Assembly: GCA_964447405.1 (NCBI GenBank)
Contig: CAYUSP010000002.1
Coordinates: 124,001-188,000, forward strand
DNA: 64,000 nucleotides
Reading direction: 5' to 3'
Source of the DNA: JALNZF01 sp964447405
GTDB lineage: Bacteria; Nitrospirota; UBA9217
Every line of letters begins with the position of its first letter. Positions within the stretch are counted from its first letter, which is position 1. A program made the position numbers and the translations under genes. Under the pieces are notes generated by a model. The model saw only the letters and a program-made list of their open reading frames with translations. It had not been told where the DNA came from and searched no databases. Shown piece by piece: positions 42,173 through 50,893 of this stretch.

Positions 42173-42964
42173 ATGTCCACGATCACCATGAAGGAGTTGT
42201 TGGAAGCAGGGGTGCACTTTGGCCATCAGGCCAAGAGATGGAATCCCAAGATGAAGAAGTACATTTTCGGAGAGCGTAACGGAATATACATCATCGATCT
42301 GCAAAAAACTCTGAAGCTGTTCAAGGAAGCGTACGATTTTGTCCGAACATCGGCTGCTGAAGGCAAGGACATCATGTTCGTAGGCACCAAGAAACAGGCT
42401 CAGGACGCCATCACCGAGGAAGCAAAGCGCTGCGGCATGTACTTTGTATCCAGCCGCTGGCTCGGCGGCATGCTGACAAACTTTGCGACGATCAGGAAAA
42501 GCATTGACCGTCTTAAAAAGATCGAGAAGATGAAAGAAGATGGCACCTACGACAAACTCACGAAAAAAGAAGTTGCCGGACTCGAGAAGGAACGCACCAA
42601 GCTTGAAAAAATACTCTGCGGCATCAAAACAATGTCGCAGCCGCCGTCAATGATATTCATCATCGATCCCCGCAAGGAAACGATTGCCGTCCAGGAGGCT
42701 AACAAGCTGGGCATTACGGTCGTCGCCGTTGTTGACACGAACTGCGATCCCGACAACATCGACTATGTTATCCCGGGAAACGATGATGCTATCCGTGCCA
42801 TTCGGTTGATGGCATCCAAGATCTCCGATGCCGTCCTCGAGGGCAGGCAATCGATCGCCAAGGAAGCCGGCGAAGCCATGGAAACGGCAAAGGCTGAGGG
42901 CGAAGTACTGCCTGTGGTCATGGAAACGGCTTCGGACGACACGTATACTGAAAAAACCGCATAA
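42173..42964 (+). CDS. rpsB: Ribosomal protein S2
   Basis: 263 residues. MKELLEAGVHFGHQAKRWNPKMKKYIFGERNGIYIIDLQKT at the start, SRWLGGMLTNFATI and the late DPRKETIAVQEANKLGI, VDTNCDPD and IPGNDDAIRAIRL are standard. A 30-residue Glu/Ala-rich tail is common in long S2. It binds the 30S head-body junction. The ribosome binding site is GAGGGAGGGACGT. It is first in the rpsB-tsf-pyrH-frr operon. Confidence 0.97.
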   Translation: MSTITMKELLEAGVHFGHQAKRWNPKMKKYIFGERNGIYIIDLQKTLKLFKEAYDFVRTSAAEGKDIMFVGTKKQAQDAITEEAKRCGMYFVSSRWLGGMLTNFATIRKSIDRLKKIEKMKEDGTYDKLTKKEVAGLEKERTKLEKILCGIKTMSQPPSMIFIIDPRKETIAVQEANKLGITVVAVVDTNCDPDNIDYVIPGNDDAIRAIRLMASKISDAVLEGRQSIAKEAGEAMETAKAEGEVLPVVMETASDDTYTEKTA

Positions 42965-43063
42965 CTACGGTTTTTTCTTCTGGCCAGAGGTGAGGCGCAG
43001 ATCGCAGTACCCAATGGGCTGCGAGGCCTTGAGGGATTCGATCATCAGGTAAAGGAGTTACAA

Positions 43064-43930
43064 ATGGCAACAATCAGCGCATCAGCAGTCAAGGATTTGC
43101 GTGAAAAAACCGGCGTCGGCATGATGGAAGCAAAAAAGGCGCTCGAAGAAGCTAATGGCAACATTGAACAGGCTATAGATATTTTGAGGAAAAAGGGCCT
43201 TTCAGCTGCAGCAAAGAAAGCTGCACGGGTAGCTTCTGAAGGCATGATCGCTTCTGTAAATAACGGCAAGGTCTGCGTTCTCATCGAAGTGAACAGCGAA
43301 ACCGATTTTGTCGCCAAGAATGAGGAGTTTCAGACATTTTCCAGGGATCTCGCTGCACTTGTAGCCACCGCCAATCCAGCAGATGTTCCCGCGCTCACTC
43401 AACTTCCTCTTGGCAGCGCGAACGTCGAGGCCCGACGCAACGGGCTCGTTCAGAAGATCGGGGAAAACATAGCGATCCGCCGTTTCGAACGATTTCAGAC
43501 GGATGGCCACATTGCGATCTACCTCCACGGAACCAGGATCGGCGTTATGGTGGATTATACAGGCGGCGACGAGCAGTTTGGGAAGGACATCGCAATGCAT
43601 ATTGCGGCCGCCAATCCTCTCTATGTCTCACGGGACACCATACCCGCTGAATCCGTAGCGCGCGAGCGCGCAATCTTCGAATCGCAGGCAAAGGAAACCG
43701 GTAAACCGGCAGCGGTTATTTCCAAGATCGTGGATGGCAAGATGGAGAAGTTCTATGGAGAAGCATGCCTTCTCGAACAGGTGTACATCAAGGACCCCGA
43801 AGGCAAAATGAAGATCAAGAACCTGCTTAAGAACGCAACGATAACCCGTTTCGTCCGTTACCAATTGGGCGAAGGGATAGAAAAAAAGAAGGAAAATTTT
43901 GCTGAGGAAGTTGCGGCGCAGATAAAATAA
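43064..43930 (+). CDS. tsf: Elongation factor Ts
   Basis: 288 residues. SAVKDLREKTGVGMMEAKKALEEANGNIEQAIDILRKKGLSAAAKKAARVASEG contains the UBA-like domain and the TDVG-type TGVGMMEAKKAL motif; SETDFVAKN is the second landmark, and the core and dimerisation parts follow. It exchanges GDP for GTP on EF-Tu. The leader AAAGGAGTTACAA carries a good ribosome binding site. The 99-base gap after rpsB holds no clear hairpin with T-run. Confidence 0.97.
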   Translation: MATISASAVKDLREKTGVGMMEAKKALEEANGNIEQAIDILRKKGLSAAAKKAARVASEGMIASVNNGKVCVLIEVNSETDFVAKNEEFQTFSRDLAALVATANPADVPALTQLPLGSANVEARRNGLVQKIGENIAIRRFERFQTDGHIAIYLHGTRIGVMVDYTGGDEQFGKDIAMHIAAANPLYVSRDTIPAESVARERAIFESQAKETGKPAAVISKIVDGKMEKFYGEACLLEQVYIKDPEGKMKIKNLLKNATITRFVRYQLGEGIEKKKENFAEEVAAQIK

Positions 43931-43931
43931 T

Positions 43932-44660
43932 ATGAGCCAACCGCGGTACAAGCGCATCCTACTTAAGCTCTCGGGCGAAGCCCTCATGGGCGATCAGGGC
44001 TATGGAATCGACCACGGCGTCCTCGACATCATAACGTCAGAGGTGAAGGACATTTGCAGCCTCGGTGTGGAGGTCGCCATCGTCATCGGCGGCGGAAACA
44101 TTTTCCGCGGCCTCTCAAACGCGGCAAAAGGCATGGAGCGCGCGAGCGCGGATTACATGGGAATGCTTGCCACAGTCCTGAATGCTCTTGCGCTTCAGAA
44201 CATCCTTGAGAACAAGGGCGTCGTAACCCGGGTCCAGTCCGCCATAGAAATGCGCGCACTCGCAGAGACCTACATCCGGCGCCGAGCGGTCCGGCACCTT
44301 GAAAAGGGGCGCGTGGTGATCTTCGCGGCCGGAACCGGCAATCCCTACTTCACCACCGACACCGCAGCAGCCCTCCGGGCAATGGAGATCGGGGCCGAGG
44401 TAATCATGAAAGCCACCAAAGTTGACGGCGTGTACAGCGCTGATCCCATGAAGGACAAGACCGCAACAAAATTCGACAGCCTTACGTACAGCGATGTGCT
44501 CCAGAAAGACCTTCGCGTGATGGATGCTACCGCGATCTCACTGTGCAAGGACAACAGCCTTCCCATCATCGTGTTCAACCTGAACGTACCCGGCAATATC
44601 AAGAAGATCGTACTGGGAGATACCGTCGGGACGCTCGTAACCGGGAGGACCAATGCTTAG
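43932..44660 (+). CDS. pyrH: UMP kinase
   Basis: 242 residues. RILLKLSGEALMG, VAIVIGGGNIFRG, the UMP-binding stretch TDTAAALRAMEIGAE, and VYSADPMKDKTAT. It phosphorylates UMP to UDP with ATP and is hexameric and regulated by GTP and UTP in most bacteria. The ATG begins one base after the tsf stop, and its end overlaps frr by eight bases, so all are translated from one mRNA. Confidence 0.97.
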   Translation: MSQPRYKRILLKLSGEALMGDQGYGIDHGVLDIITSEVKDICSLGVEVAIVIGGGNIFRGLSNAAKGMERASADYMGMLATVLNALALQNILENKGVVTRVQSAIEMRALAETYIRRRAVRHLEKGRVVIFAAGTGNPYFTTDTAAALRAMEIGAEVIMKATKVDGVYSADPMKDKTATKFDSLTYSDVLQKDLRVMDATAISLCKDNSLPIIVFNLNVPGNIKKIVLGDTVGTLVTGRTNA

Positions 44661-45216
44661 CGAGCAGAAGAAAAAAGCCGAGGACAAAATGACCAAGGCC
44701 CTGGAAGTGCTCAGAAAGGAATTCGTCACGCTGCGCACCGGCAGGGCATCACTCGGCATGCTTGAAGGTATCATGGTGGATTACTACGGAACGCCGACGC
44801 CGCTTAACCAGGTCGCGAACATGTCGGTGCCCGACGCGCGGCAGATCACGATCCAGGCCTGGGAGCCAAAATTGCTTGGCGAGATCGAGAAAGCCATATT
44901 GAAATCCGATATCGGCATCACACCGGGCAACGACGGCAAAATCATCAGGCTGGTCATCCCCCCGCTGACCGAGGAACGCAGACTGCAGATCGTCAAACAT
45001 GCCAAAAAGCTTGCCGAGGATGCGCGTGTTGCCATCAGGAACATTCGCAGGGATGTGAACGACGAGATCAAGAAAAAGGGCAAGGACAAGGATGCGCATG
45101 TTTCCGAGGACGAGATAAAAAAGATGCAGGACGAGGTTCAGAAATCAACCGACAACTTCATCAAGAAGATCGATGAGGTGCTTGTGCATAAAGAAAAAGA
45201 GATTATGACGGTGTAG
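44653..45216 (+). CDS. frr: Ribosome recycling factor
   Basis: 187 residues. KMTKALEVLRKEFVTLRTGRASLGMLEGIMVDYYGTPTPLNQVA, IQAWEPK, PPLTEERR and AIRNIRRDVND are the RRF hallmarks. With EF-G it splits the post-termination ribosome. It overlaps pyrH by eight bases and is closed by a strong terminator. Confidence 0.97.
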   Translation: MLSEQKKKAEDKMTKALEVLRKEFVTLRTGRASLGMLEGIMVDYYGTPTPLNQVANMSVPDARQITIQAWEPKLLGEIEKAILKSDIGITPGNDGKIIRLVIPPLTEERRLQIVKHAKKLAEDARVAIRNIRRDVNDEIKKKGKDKDAHVSEDEIKKMQDEVQKSTDNFIKKIDEVLVHKEKEIMTV

Positions 45217-45238
45217 ATCCGTCTGTTCAGCTTCCGCC

Positions 45239-45278
45239 AAACAAACCCCCCTCTGCTTGTTGCAGAGAGGGGTTTGTT
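45239..45278 (+). terminator. Rho-independent terminator after frr
   Basis: AACAAACCCC..TCTGC, short loop, GCAGAG.GGGGTTTGTT, then TGTTTAATTT. The stem is about 16 bp with one mismatch; it can also serve the convergent GGDEF gene. Confidence 0.8.
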
Positions 45279-45365
45279 GTTTAATTTAATTTAATGCAAT
45301 GTTGTTAGGCAACCTGATTATCAATCCGTTCCGTGTTGTCATTGAGATCTATTTATATTACACCT

Positions 45366-46979
45366 TCAGCCAGCAGGCTCCACCCGGTTCCGTCCTTGTG
45401 CTTTGGCCTGATACATCGCCTGATCAGCCTTGTTAAAAAATGTAGCCGTAGTGTCCGTAGCGGCAAATTGTGCGATCCCCAGGCTAATGCTTATACGCTT
45501 GTCTCCTGAGAATACATGGGATTCAATGAGCTTCCGCAGCTTTTCAGCAAGCCGGCGCATTCCCACAAGGTCCGTGTCCGATGCCAGGACAACGAATTCC
45601 TCCCCCCCATACCGTATGAGGTAATCAACCTCCCGGATATTCTTTGCGACGAGGCTGGACAGTTCCTGCAACACCTGGTCTCCGGCCAGATGGCCGTACG
45701 TGTCGTTTACCAACTTGAAATGGTCGATGTCCATGATGCAGATTGAGAGGAGATGCCCGTAACGCTTTACCCGCTCGACCTCGGCGGCGATGATTTCCTC
45801 GAACTTTCTCCTATTGAATGTGCCGGTTAGAAAATCCCTCAAAGAAAGTTCCACTTCAGACGTGACATCGATCAGGATGGCCTGGATAATCCCCTCCCTC
45901 TGCATCTTCAGGTATGACGCCGAAAGCTCGAATATCCTGTCGCCGATCTCGACCCGGGTCTTCTCGATCCTCCCTTTTTCCACGATGTCCGGATAGATCA
46001 CGGACCATGCGGTCTGCGGTATGAGGCTGGTGATCGGGAGGTGCGCTATATCCGATCCGAACACCAGTTTTGTCTTGCGGTTGCACCACTGAATGATCTG
46101 TTCACCGGACACATCGATCACTTCCACGATCACCTCGGGAAGGAAGTCAAGGATGTCACGCGCATGCCTGATCTTCTTGTTCAGGAAGTCGAGGTAGCTA
46201 TTCTCGAGGTTCCGAAGTATGTCCCGGTTGGTAATGACCCGAAAAGGGGTGCCGTCATTGTAGTTGATGACAATGCGGCGTATGTGCTTCGCTCTCATAA
46301 TATCCAGCACATCCGAAACCGAGGAGTCGATCGAGGCGGATGACACGGGCTGCGACATAAACTTTCCCACTTTTTCACTGAGTGCGGTTTTCGTTCCCGC
46401 AATCTTGAGCAGGTCCCTTTCAGTGATGATGCCTACGATCTTGTCCTCATCCATTACCAGCACGCAGCCTACATTATAGTTCGCCATCATGCTGACAGCG
46501 CTCGCCAGGCTATCCCCTGCCGAGACTGTCCGAAGCATCTGCTTGCCGGAGATGATATCCATGATCCGGGCATCCTGTCTATAGAGCTCTCCTTCGAGAT
46601 GCCGGATCAGGTCCTCCTGAGTGACGACACCGGAAAAATTGCCCTGAAGGTCCACCACGATGACGCGGCGTATATTATTGTCGATCAGCAGGTTGAGGCC
46701 GAAGAGCAATGTTTTGTCCTCGGTGACCGTAAGAAGCGGCCGCTTGAGCGAGCATAAGGAGGAGTCGAGTCCTATCCCCGAATGCATGAACCAGACAATG
46801 TCGCGTTCGGTAAGGATGCCTACAGGTTTGTCCTCCTCTAGGAAGACCACCACGGCGAGGTCCAAGCTGACCATGTGTTGGATTGCGTCCTGGACCGTGC
46901 TCGTCACGGGCATGCCATAATTTACCTTGGTCGCAATCGATTTGAGCGTTGTCATCCAGCCCTGCCCTTGTATCGCCAT
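45366..46979 (-). CDS. Diguanylate cyclase with four N-terminal CBS domains
   Basis: 537 residues. Two CBS pairs fill about residues 15-265: repeated GILTERDIVWFM, GVVTQEDLIRHL, GIITERDLLKIAG and RVITNRDILRNL. A PAS-like segment follows (about 285-375, VIVEVIDVSGEQIIQWCNRKTKLVFG). The GGDEF domain has GGEEF with RxxD (REVD) five residues before it, so it should make c-di-GMP with product inhibition. CBS pairs bind adenine nucleotides, so the enzyme may link energy state to c-di-GMP. The ATG at 46979 has GGAAAGG before it; ATG 46955 is an alternative. Monocistronic. Confidence 0.9.
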   Translation of the reverse strand: MAIQGQGWMTTLKSIATKVNYGMPVTSTVQDAIQHMVSLDLAVVVFLEEDKPVGILTERDIVWFMHSGIGLDSSLCSLKRPLLTVTEDKTLLFGLNLLIDNNIRRVIVVDLQGNFSGVVTQEDLIRHLEGELYRQDARIMDIISGKQMLRTVSAGDSLASAVSMMANYNVGCVLVMDEDKIVGIITERDLLKIAGTKTALSEKVGKFMSQPVSSASIDSSVSDVLDIMRAKHIRRIVINYNDGTPFRVITNRDILRNLENSYLDFLNKKIRHARDILDFLPEVIVEVIDVSGEQIIQWCNRKTKLVFGSDIAHLPITSLIPQTAWSVIYPDIVEKGRIEKTRVEIGDRIFELSASYLKMQREGIIQAILIDVTSEVELSLRDFLTGTFNRRKFEEIIAAEVERVKRYGHLLSICIMDIDHFKLVNDTYGHLAGDQVLQELSSLVAKNIREVDYLIRYGGEEFVVLASDTDLVGMRRLAEKLRKLIESHVFSGDKRISISLGIAQFAATDTTATFFNKADQAMYQAKAQGRNRVEPAG

Positions 46980-47250
46980 ATCGCCTTTCCGTTGCCAACG
47001 AGGGATAAACCAACATGAATAATCCGAGCAGAGAATAGCACATGTGACGACAAAAATAAAGCGGGAGTGATTCGATCATGACATGATGTCTATTGCATTG
47101 CATCCCAGCCGAAAAAGGGGAATTTTTAATGATGTGCCAAGTTCGGCAAATGCGATCACACATTCCAACCTCGTCGCAGCACCCAATTACTTCATTAGCA
47201 AACATGGATATGATTATTAAGATTACTTATTAATCGTTCCGGGTTTTTTC
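46980..47250. other. Intergenic stretch before atpB
   Basis: Between the CBS-GGDEF gene and the atpB promoter. I see no gene, tRNA or strong hairpin on either strand. Confidence 0.5.
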
Positions 47251-47279
47251 TTGACAAAAAACAGGGGTTCCTGTAAATT
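47251..47279 (+). promoter_or_regulatory. Sigma-70 type promoter for atpBE
   Basis: TTGACA (47251-47256), 17 bases, TAAATT (47274-47279). It lies 46 bases before atpB. Confidence 0.75.
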
Positions 47280-47324
47280 TTTTTTGTATTTCTTCTGGCG
47301 AGAAACCCCTAAGGAGCGTACGCG

Positions 47325-48011
47325 ATGAAAGAAGGACCGATGATCTTGGAAGCACTGGCACCCAATGTGCCCGTGCATGTGACCTATACCTGGCTTGCCA
47401 TGGCCATTCTGATCGGCCTTTCGCTTGCCGCGCGCTTCTCGCTCAAGAAAGAGGCGCCAACCGGCGTCCAGAATCTTCTTGAAACCGTTGTCGGCGGACT
47501 GGAAAACTTCGTCGTCGATATCATGGGGCCCGAGGGCCGTCATTACCTTTCTTTGGTCGGGTCGCTGTTCCTGTTTATCCTCGTCTGCAACCTCCAGGGG
47601 CTCATACCGGGGCTCGACTCGCCTACAGCCAACATCAATACGACGCTTGCGCTCGCGCTTGTCGCCTTTTCCGCAACCCATTACATCGGCATGAAGCGGC
47701 ATGGCATCGGCTATATCAAACATTTCATGGGGCCGATGTGGGGCCTAGCCCCGCTTATGCTGCCCATCGAACTCATCAGCCATTTCGCGCGTATCATGTC
47801 GCTCACCTTCCGTCTCTTCGGCAACATGGTGGCAAAACACAAACTTCTGCTCGTTCTCGCGCTCCTGGCGCCCTATATCGCTCCGGTCCCGATCCTCGGA
47901 CTGGGACTTCTGGTGGCGTTTGTGCAGGCCCTCGTGTTCACGCTGCTGACCATGCTGTATCTTTCTGGCTCCATCGAGGCCGCGCATATCGGTGGCGGAG
48001 ACCATCACTGA
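47325..48011 (+). CDS. atpB: ATP synthase F0 subunit a
   Basis: 228 residues. The proton half-channel helices include LIPGLDSPTANINTTLALALVAF and SLTFRLFGNMVAKH, whose Arg is the essential residue facing the c ring, and a last helix LLVAFVQALVFTLLTMLYLSGSIEAAH. It is an integral membrane protein. AAGGAGCGTACGCG precedes the ATG. atpE follows, but atpF, atpH, atpA, atpG, atpD and atpC are not present, so the operon is split as in many Desulfobacterota and Nitrospirota. Confidence 0.95.
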   Translation: MKEGPMILEALAPNVPVHVTYTWLAMAILIGLSLAARFSLKKEAPTGVQNLLETVVGGLENFVVDIMGPEGRHYLSLVGSLFLFILVCNLQGLIPGLDSPTANINTTLALALVAFSATHYIGMKRHGIGYIKHFMGPMWGLAPLMLPIELISHFARIMSLTFRLFGNMVAKHKLLLVLALLAPYIAPVPILGLGLLVAFVQALVFTLLTMLYLSGSIEAAHIGGGDHH

Positions 48012-48040
48012 TACGCATATGAATGATTATATGACCCCTG

Positions 48041-48101
48041 GGGTGGCAATTCCTTCCCGAGGAAGGAGCCCGAGGGTGGTAGCGCCCCGGCACGATTCCG
48101 G
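48041..48101 (+). promoter_or_regulatory. Intercistronic hairpins between atpB and atpE
   Basis: TCCTTCC-CGA-GGAAGGA (48051-48067) is a perfect 7-bp stem with a 3-base loop, framed by GGC and GCC. A second one, CCGG-CACGATT-CCGG (48087-48101), follows. Neither has a T-run. They may stabilise the atpE mRNA or set the expression of subunit c relative to a. Confidence 0.45.
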
Positions 48102-48141
48102 ACAATCATTAACCCCATTTTTTAAAGAAAGGAGGCCAACA

Positions 48142-48492
48142 ATGAAAAAAATCACTGCAATCATGCTTCTGACCCTCGGTCTGATGCTCATGGCAACCGC
48201 GGTTTTCGCCTCGGATGCGCCGGCAACAGCTCCGGCTGATGCCGCCAAGTTCGGTTTCTACGGCACCGTAGCCTTTGCTTCGGCGATCGGCATCGGCATC
48301 GCTGCACTCGGCACCGGCATCGGCATGGGTCTCAGCGTCGGCCGTGCGGTCGAAGGTATCGCCCGCAATCCCGAAGCATCGGGAAAGATCATGACCACCA
48401 TGATCGTCGGTCTGGCTCTTATCGAGTCGCTGGCAATCTACACGCTGGTCGTAGTCCTGATCCTGCTTTATGCAAAACCATTCGGTGTGTAA
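48142..48492 (+). CDS. atpE: ATP synthase F0 subunit c
   Basis: 116 residues, longer than the typical 75-90 because of an N-terminal signal-like stretch, MKKITAIMLLTLGLMLMATA then VFASDAPATAPADAA, that is probably cleaved. Helix one has GIGIAALGTGIGMGLSVGRAVEG, the polar loop has ARNPEAS, and helix two has the ion-binding Glu in LALIESLAIYTLVV. Helix one lacks the Gln of sodium-type c subunits, so proton use is more likely. The ribosome binding site AAAGGAGG is strong, as expected for a subunit made in many copies. Confidence 0.95.
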   Translation: MKKITAIMLLTLGLMLMATAVFASDAPATAPADAAKFGFYGTVAFASAIGIGIAALGTGIGMGLSVGRAVEGIARNPEASGKIMTTMIVGLALIESLAIYTLVVVLILLYAKPFGV

Positions 48493-48518
48493 TCCCGCTT
48501 GATGATCGGCGCAACAAC

Positions 48519-48552
48519 AAAAAAGGACGGTTCATTGAACCGTCCTTTTTTT
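48519..48552 (+). terminator. Rho-independent terminator after atpE
   Basis: AAAAAAGGACGGTTCA, loop TTG, AACCGTCCTTTTTTT. A 9-10 bp GC core and long T-run. Confidence 0.85.
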
Positions 48553-48575
48553 ATTTCCCGCACTTTATACGATAC

Positions 48576-49022
48576 TCACGCCGCTTTCTTTTCAAGCTTT
48601 GCGTCTCCGATCATCTTGGATTCCCCGCCAATCCGGGTATTGCCGATGATCCGCGCATTACCGCCGACTTCGGCCTTTTCAAAGACCTCGGCAAAACCGC
48701 TCACCACTGAATCGCCATAGACTCCGGCCATGCCGTAGACCTTGGCATCCCCTGTCACTTTCGCATTGCCGAAGACCCGCGCATTCCCGAATATTTCCGC
48801 CCTGCCAGAAACTTCGGCCCGGTCAAATATCCAGGCATTTCCGAACACGAATGCCTCTCCGCTCAGCTTGCAATGGCCGCATATCTTCGCAAAAGGTCCT
48901 ACATACACCGAGTCCGCGACCTGCGCGTTCTCGGCAACCATACCGCCACCATTTGGATGATGATGGTATTTCACGCCATCAATCTCTACAACCGGTTCTG
49001 TTGACAAAACTTTGATGTCCAT
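48576..49022 (-). CDS. Hexapeptide-like beta-helix protein of unknown function
   Basis: 148 residues. From residue 28 the chain is a run of six-residue units with Ala, Val/Ile and Gly at fixed places (for example AEIFGNARVFGNAKVTGDAK), about 16 turns. This is typical of a left-handed parallel beta-helix, as in hexapeptide transferases. However, there is no active-site His region outside the repeats or C-terminal domain typical for acyltransferases. The N-terminal 25 residues (EPVVEIDGVKYHHHPNGGGM) contain three consecutive His. It might be a scaffold, a surface protein or a phage-tail-like module. Monocistronic. Confidence 0.6.
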   Translation of the reverse strand: MDIKVLSTEPVVEIDGVKYHHHPNGGGMVAENAQVADSVYVGPFAKICGHCKLSGEAFVFGNAWIFDRAEVSGRAEIFGNARVFGNAKVTGDAKVYGMAGVYGDSVVSGFAEVFEKAEVGGNARIIGNTRIGGESKMIGDAKLEKKAA

Positions 49023-49187
49023 ACCGTACCTCCTCAGTTTATGGATGGCTTCAATAGCGGATCGTATCGGACAAAATGAACAGCAAACCTATGATGAACA
49101 AGTCGCGGTTATCTAAAACTACAATTTTATATTGATCAAATCATAGCGCTGCCTTTGTTCTTTGTCAAATTGCCGGTTGCCCAAGGC
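49023..49187. other. Intergenic stretch between the beta-helix gene and gltX promoters
   Basis: Together with 49216-49330 this AT-rich stretch holds no supported gene. A ribosome binding site for the beta-helix gene (GAGGTACGGT) lies at its start. Confidence 0.4.
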
Positions 49188-49215
49188 TTGACGCTTGATA
49201 CTTTTGAATTATAAG
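49188..49215 (+). promoter_or_regulatory. Upstream promoter for gltX or a leader RNA
   Basis: TTGACG, 16 bases, TATAAG (49210-49215). It is about 170 bases before gltX, so it would give a long leader. Confidence 0.5.
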
Positions 49216-49330
49216 CATGGGTATGCACCATACGGTCACTTTAAATACCTTGCTGCAACGCCCACTGCCATGCATAATACATAATGAGCTGATTGAACAC
49301 CTGAATTTACTATCGAACGAAGTTAATATT

Positions 49331-49339
49331 TGTTATAAT
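49331..49339 (+). promoter_or_regulatory. Extended -10 promoter of gltX
   Basis: TGTTATAAT is a perfect extended -10 element (TGnTATAAT); no good -35 box is needed or seen. The leader would be about 38 bases with GAAGGAG before the ATG. Confidence 0.6.
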
Positions 49340-49383
49340 ATGGCTTTGAATATTATCGAAATTAATGAAGGAGTTCACTCACC

Positions 49384-50796
49384 ATGAGCACCACCAGCGA
49401 GATAAGAGTCCGTTTTGCACCAAGCCCGACCGGTGCCCTGCATATAGGCGGTGTCAGAACTGCTCTCTTCAATTGGCTTTTCGCTCGTCACCACAAAGGC
49501 AAGTTCATTTTAAGGATCGAGGACACTGATCAGACCAGGTCCACGGATGAGTCCATCAAGATCATTCTGGACGGCATGAAATGGCTCGGTCTCGATTGGG
49601 ATGAAGGCCCATTCCGCCAGACCGAACGCATGGCCATCTACCAGGAGCATGTAGACCGCCTGCTCAAGGCAGGCAAGGCTTACCACTGCTATTGCACGCC
49701 CGAGGAGCTTGATGCGCGGCGGAAAGAGGCAATGGCAGCTGGCAAGCCGCCAAAGTACGACCGCAAATGCCGCTCGCTCACTGAGCCAATTCCCGGCAGG
49801 ACCTCGGCTATCCGGTTCCTCTCTTCGGATGAGGGCCAGACCATTGTTCGGGACATGATCCGCGGAGCGGTCACGTTCGAAAACCAGCAGCTCGACGATC
49901 TAATCATCCAGCGTTCGGACGGACTTCCAACATATAATTTCGCCGTGGTGGTGGATGATGTCACCATGAATATCTCGCACGTGATCCGCGGGGACGATCA
50001 TCTGAATAATACTCCGCGGCAGATCCAGCTCTATCAGGCTTTTGGCTATGAACCTCCGGCGTTCGCGCACCTGCCCATGATCCTTGGCTCGGACAAAACC
50101 AAGCTTTCGAAGCGCCATGGCGCCACCGCTGTCACCGAGTATATCGACCTCGGCTATCTTCCCGAAGCACTGGTGAACTACCTTTCCCGGCTCGGCTGGT
50201 CATCAGGTGACCAGGAGATCTTCTCGCGCGATGAGCTGATCGAGAAGTTTTCACTCGACTCCGTGGGCAAGGCGCCATCCGTGTTCAATCCTGAAAAACT
50301 CGTCTGGCTGAATCATCATTATATCCAACAGGCTGACCATGGCAGGATGGCCGAGCTCGTGCTTGATCTGCTTAAGAAGGACGGCGTGGTAACCGTTGGC
50401 AAGGAGCCGGACGCTGAATGGCTCAAAAAACTCGTAAAGATCCTGACCGAGCGGAGCCATACGCTCGTGGAAATGAAAGCCGGTGCGATTCCCTTCCTCA
50501 TTGATGAGATCACGATGGACGAGAAGGCGAAGGCAAAGCATCTGACACCTGATGTTGCCCCGTTGCTCACGGAGCTTGCAGCGAAGCTCAAGACCGTGGA
50601 GCCTTTTATCCACGATGCTATCGAGAAAGCATTCAATGAGATCGTGACAGCCAGGGCGATCAAACTCGGCAAGCTCGCTCAGCCCGTTCGCGTGGCGCTT
50701 ACCGGCGGCACGATCAGCCCCGGTATCTTTGATGTGATCGAGGTGATGGGCAGGGAAAAAACCATCAAGAGGATCGAGGCGGCATCGGTGCGGTAA
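49384..50796 (+). CDS. gltX: Glutamate--tRNA ligase
   Basis: 470 residues. Class I signatures: the HIGH motif in APSPTGALHIGGVRTALFNWLFARHH and the KMSKS-like KTKLSKRHGATAV. RGDDHLNNTPRQI is another fixed stretch. The zinc-type CxC region has CYCTPEELDARRKEA. It charges tRNA-Glu; if no GlnRS exists it may also charge tRNA-Gln, to be corrected by an amidotransferase, but this cannot be told here. GAAGGAG precedes the ATG. Confidence 0.96.
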   Translation: MSTTSEIRVRFAPSPTGALHIGGVRTALFNWLFARHHKGKFILRIEDTDQTRSTDESIKIILDGMKWLGLDWDEGPFRQTERMAIYQEHVDRLLKAGKAYHCYCTPEELDARRKEAMAAGKPPKYDRKCRSLTEPIPGRTSAIRFLSSDEGQTIVRDMIRGAVTFENQQLDDLIIQRSDGLPTYNFAVVVDDVTMNISHVIRGDDHLNNTPRQIQLYQAFGYEPPAFAHLPMILGSDKTKLSKRHGATAVTEYIDLGYLPEALVNYLSRLGWSSGDQEIFSRDELIEKFSLDSVGKAPSVFNPEKLVWLNHHYIQQADHGRMAELVLDLLKKDGVVTVGKEPDAEWLKKLVKILTERSHTLVEMKAGAIPFLIDEITMDEKAKAKHLTPDVAPLLTELAAKLKTVEPFIHDAIEKAFNEIVTARAIKLGKLAQPVRVALTGGTISPGIFDVIEVMGREKTIKRIEAASVR

Positions 50797-50893
50797 TCTC
50801 TTCTCGATTTCACTGTGGACAATAAGAGAGTCCAAAACATGACCACGGACTCGGCTCGATCCGTGTTTAGCCATGCCTATCCCGGAGGAATTG

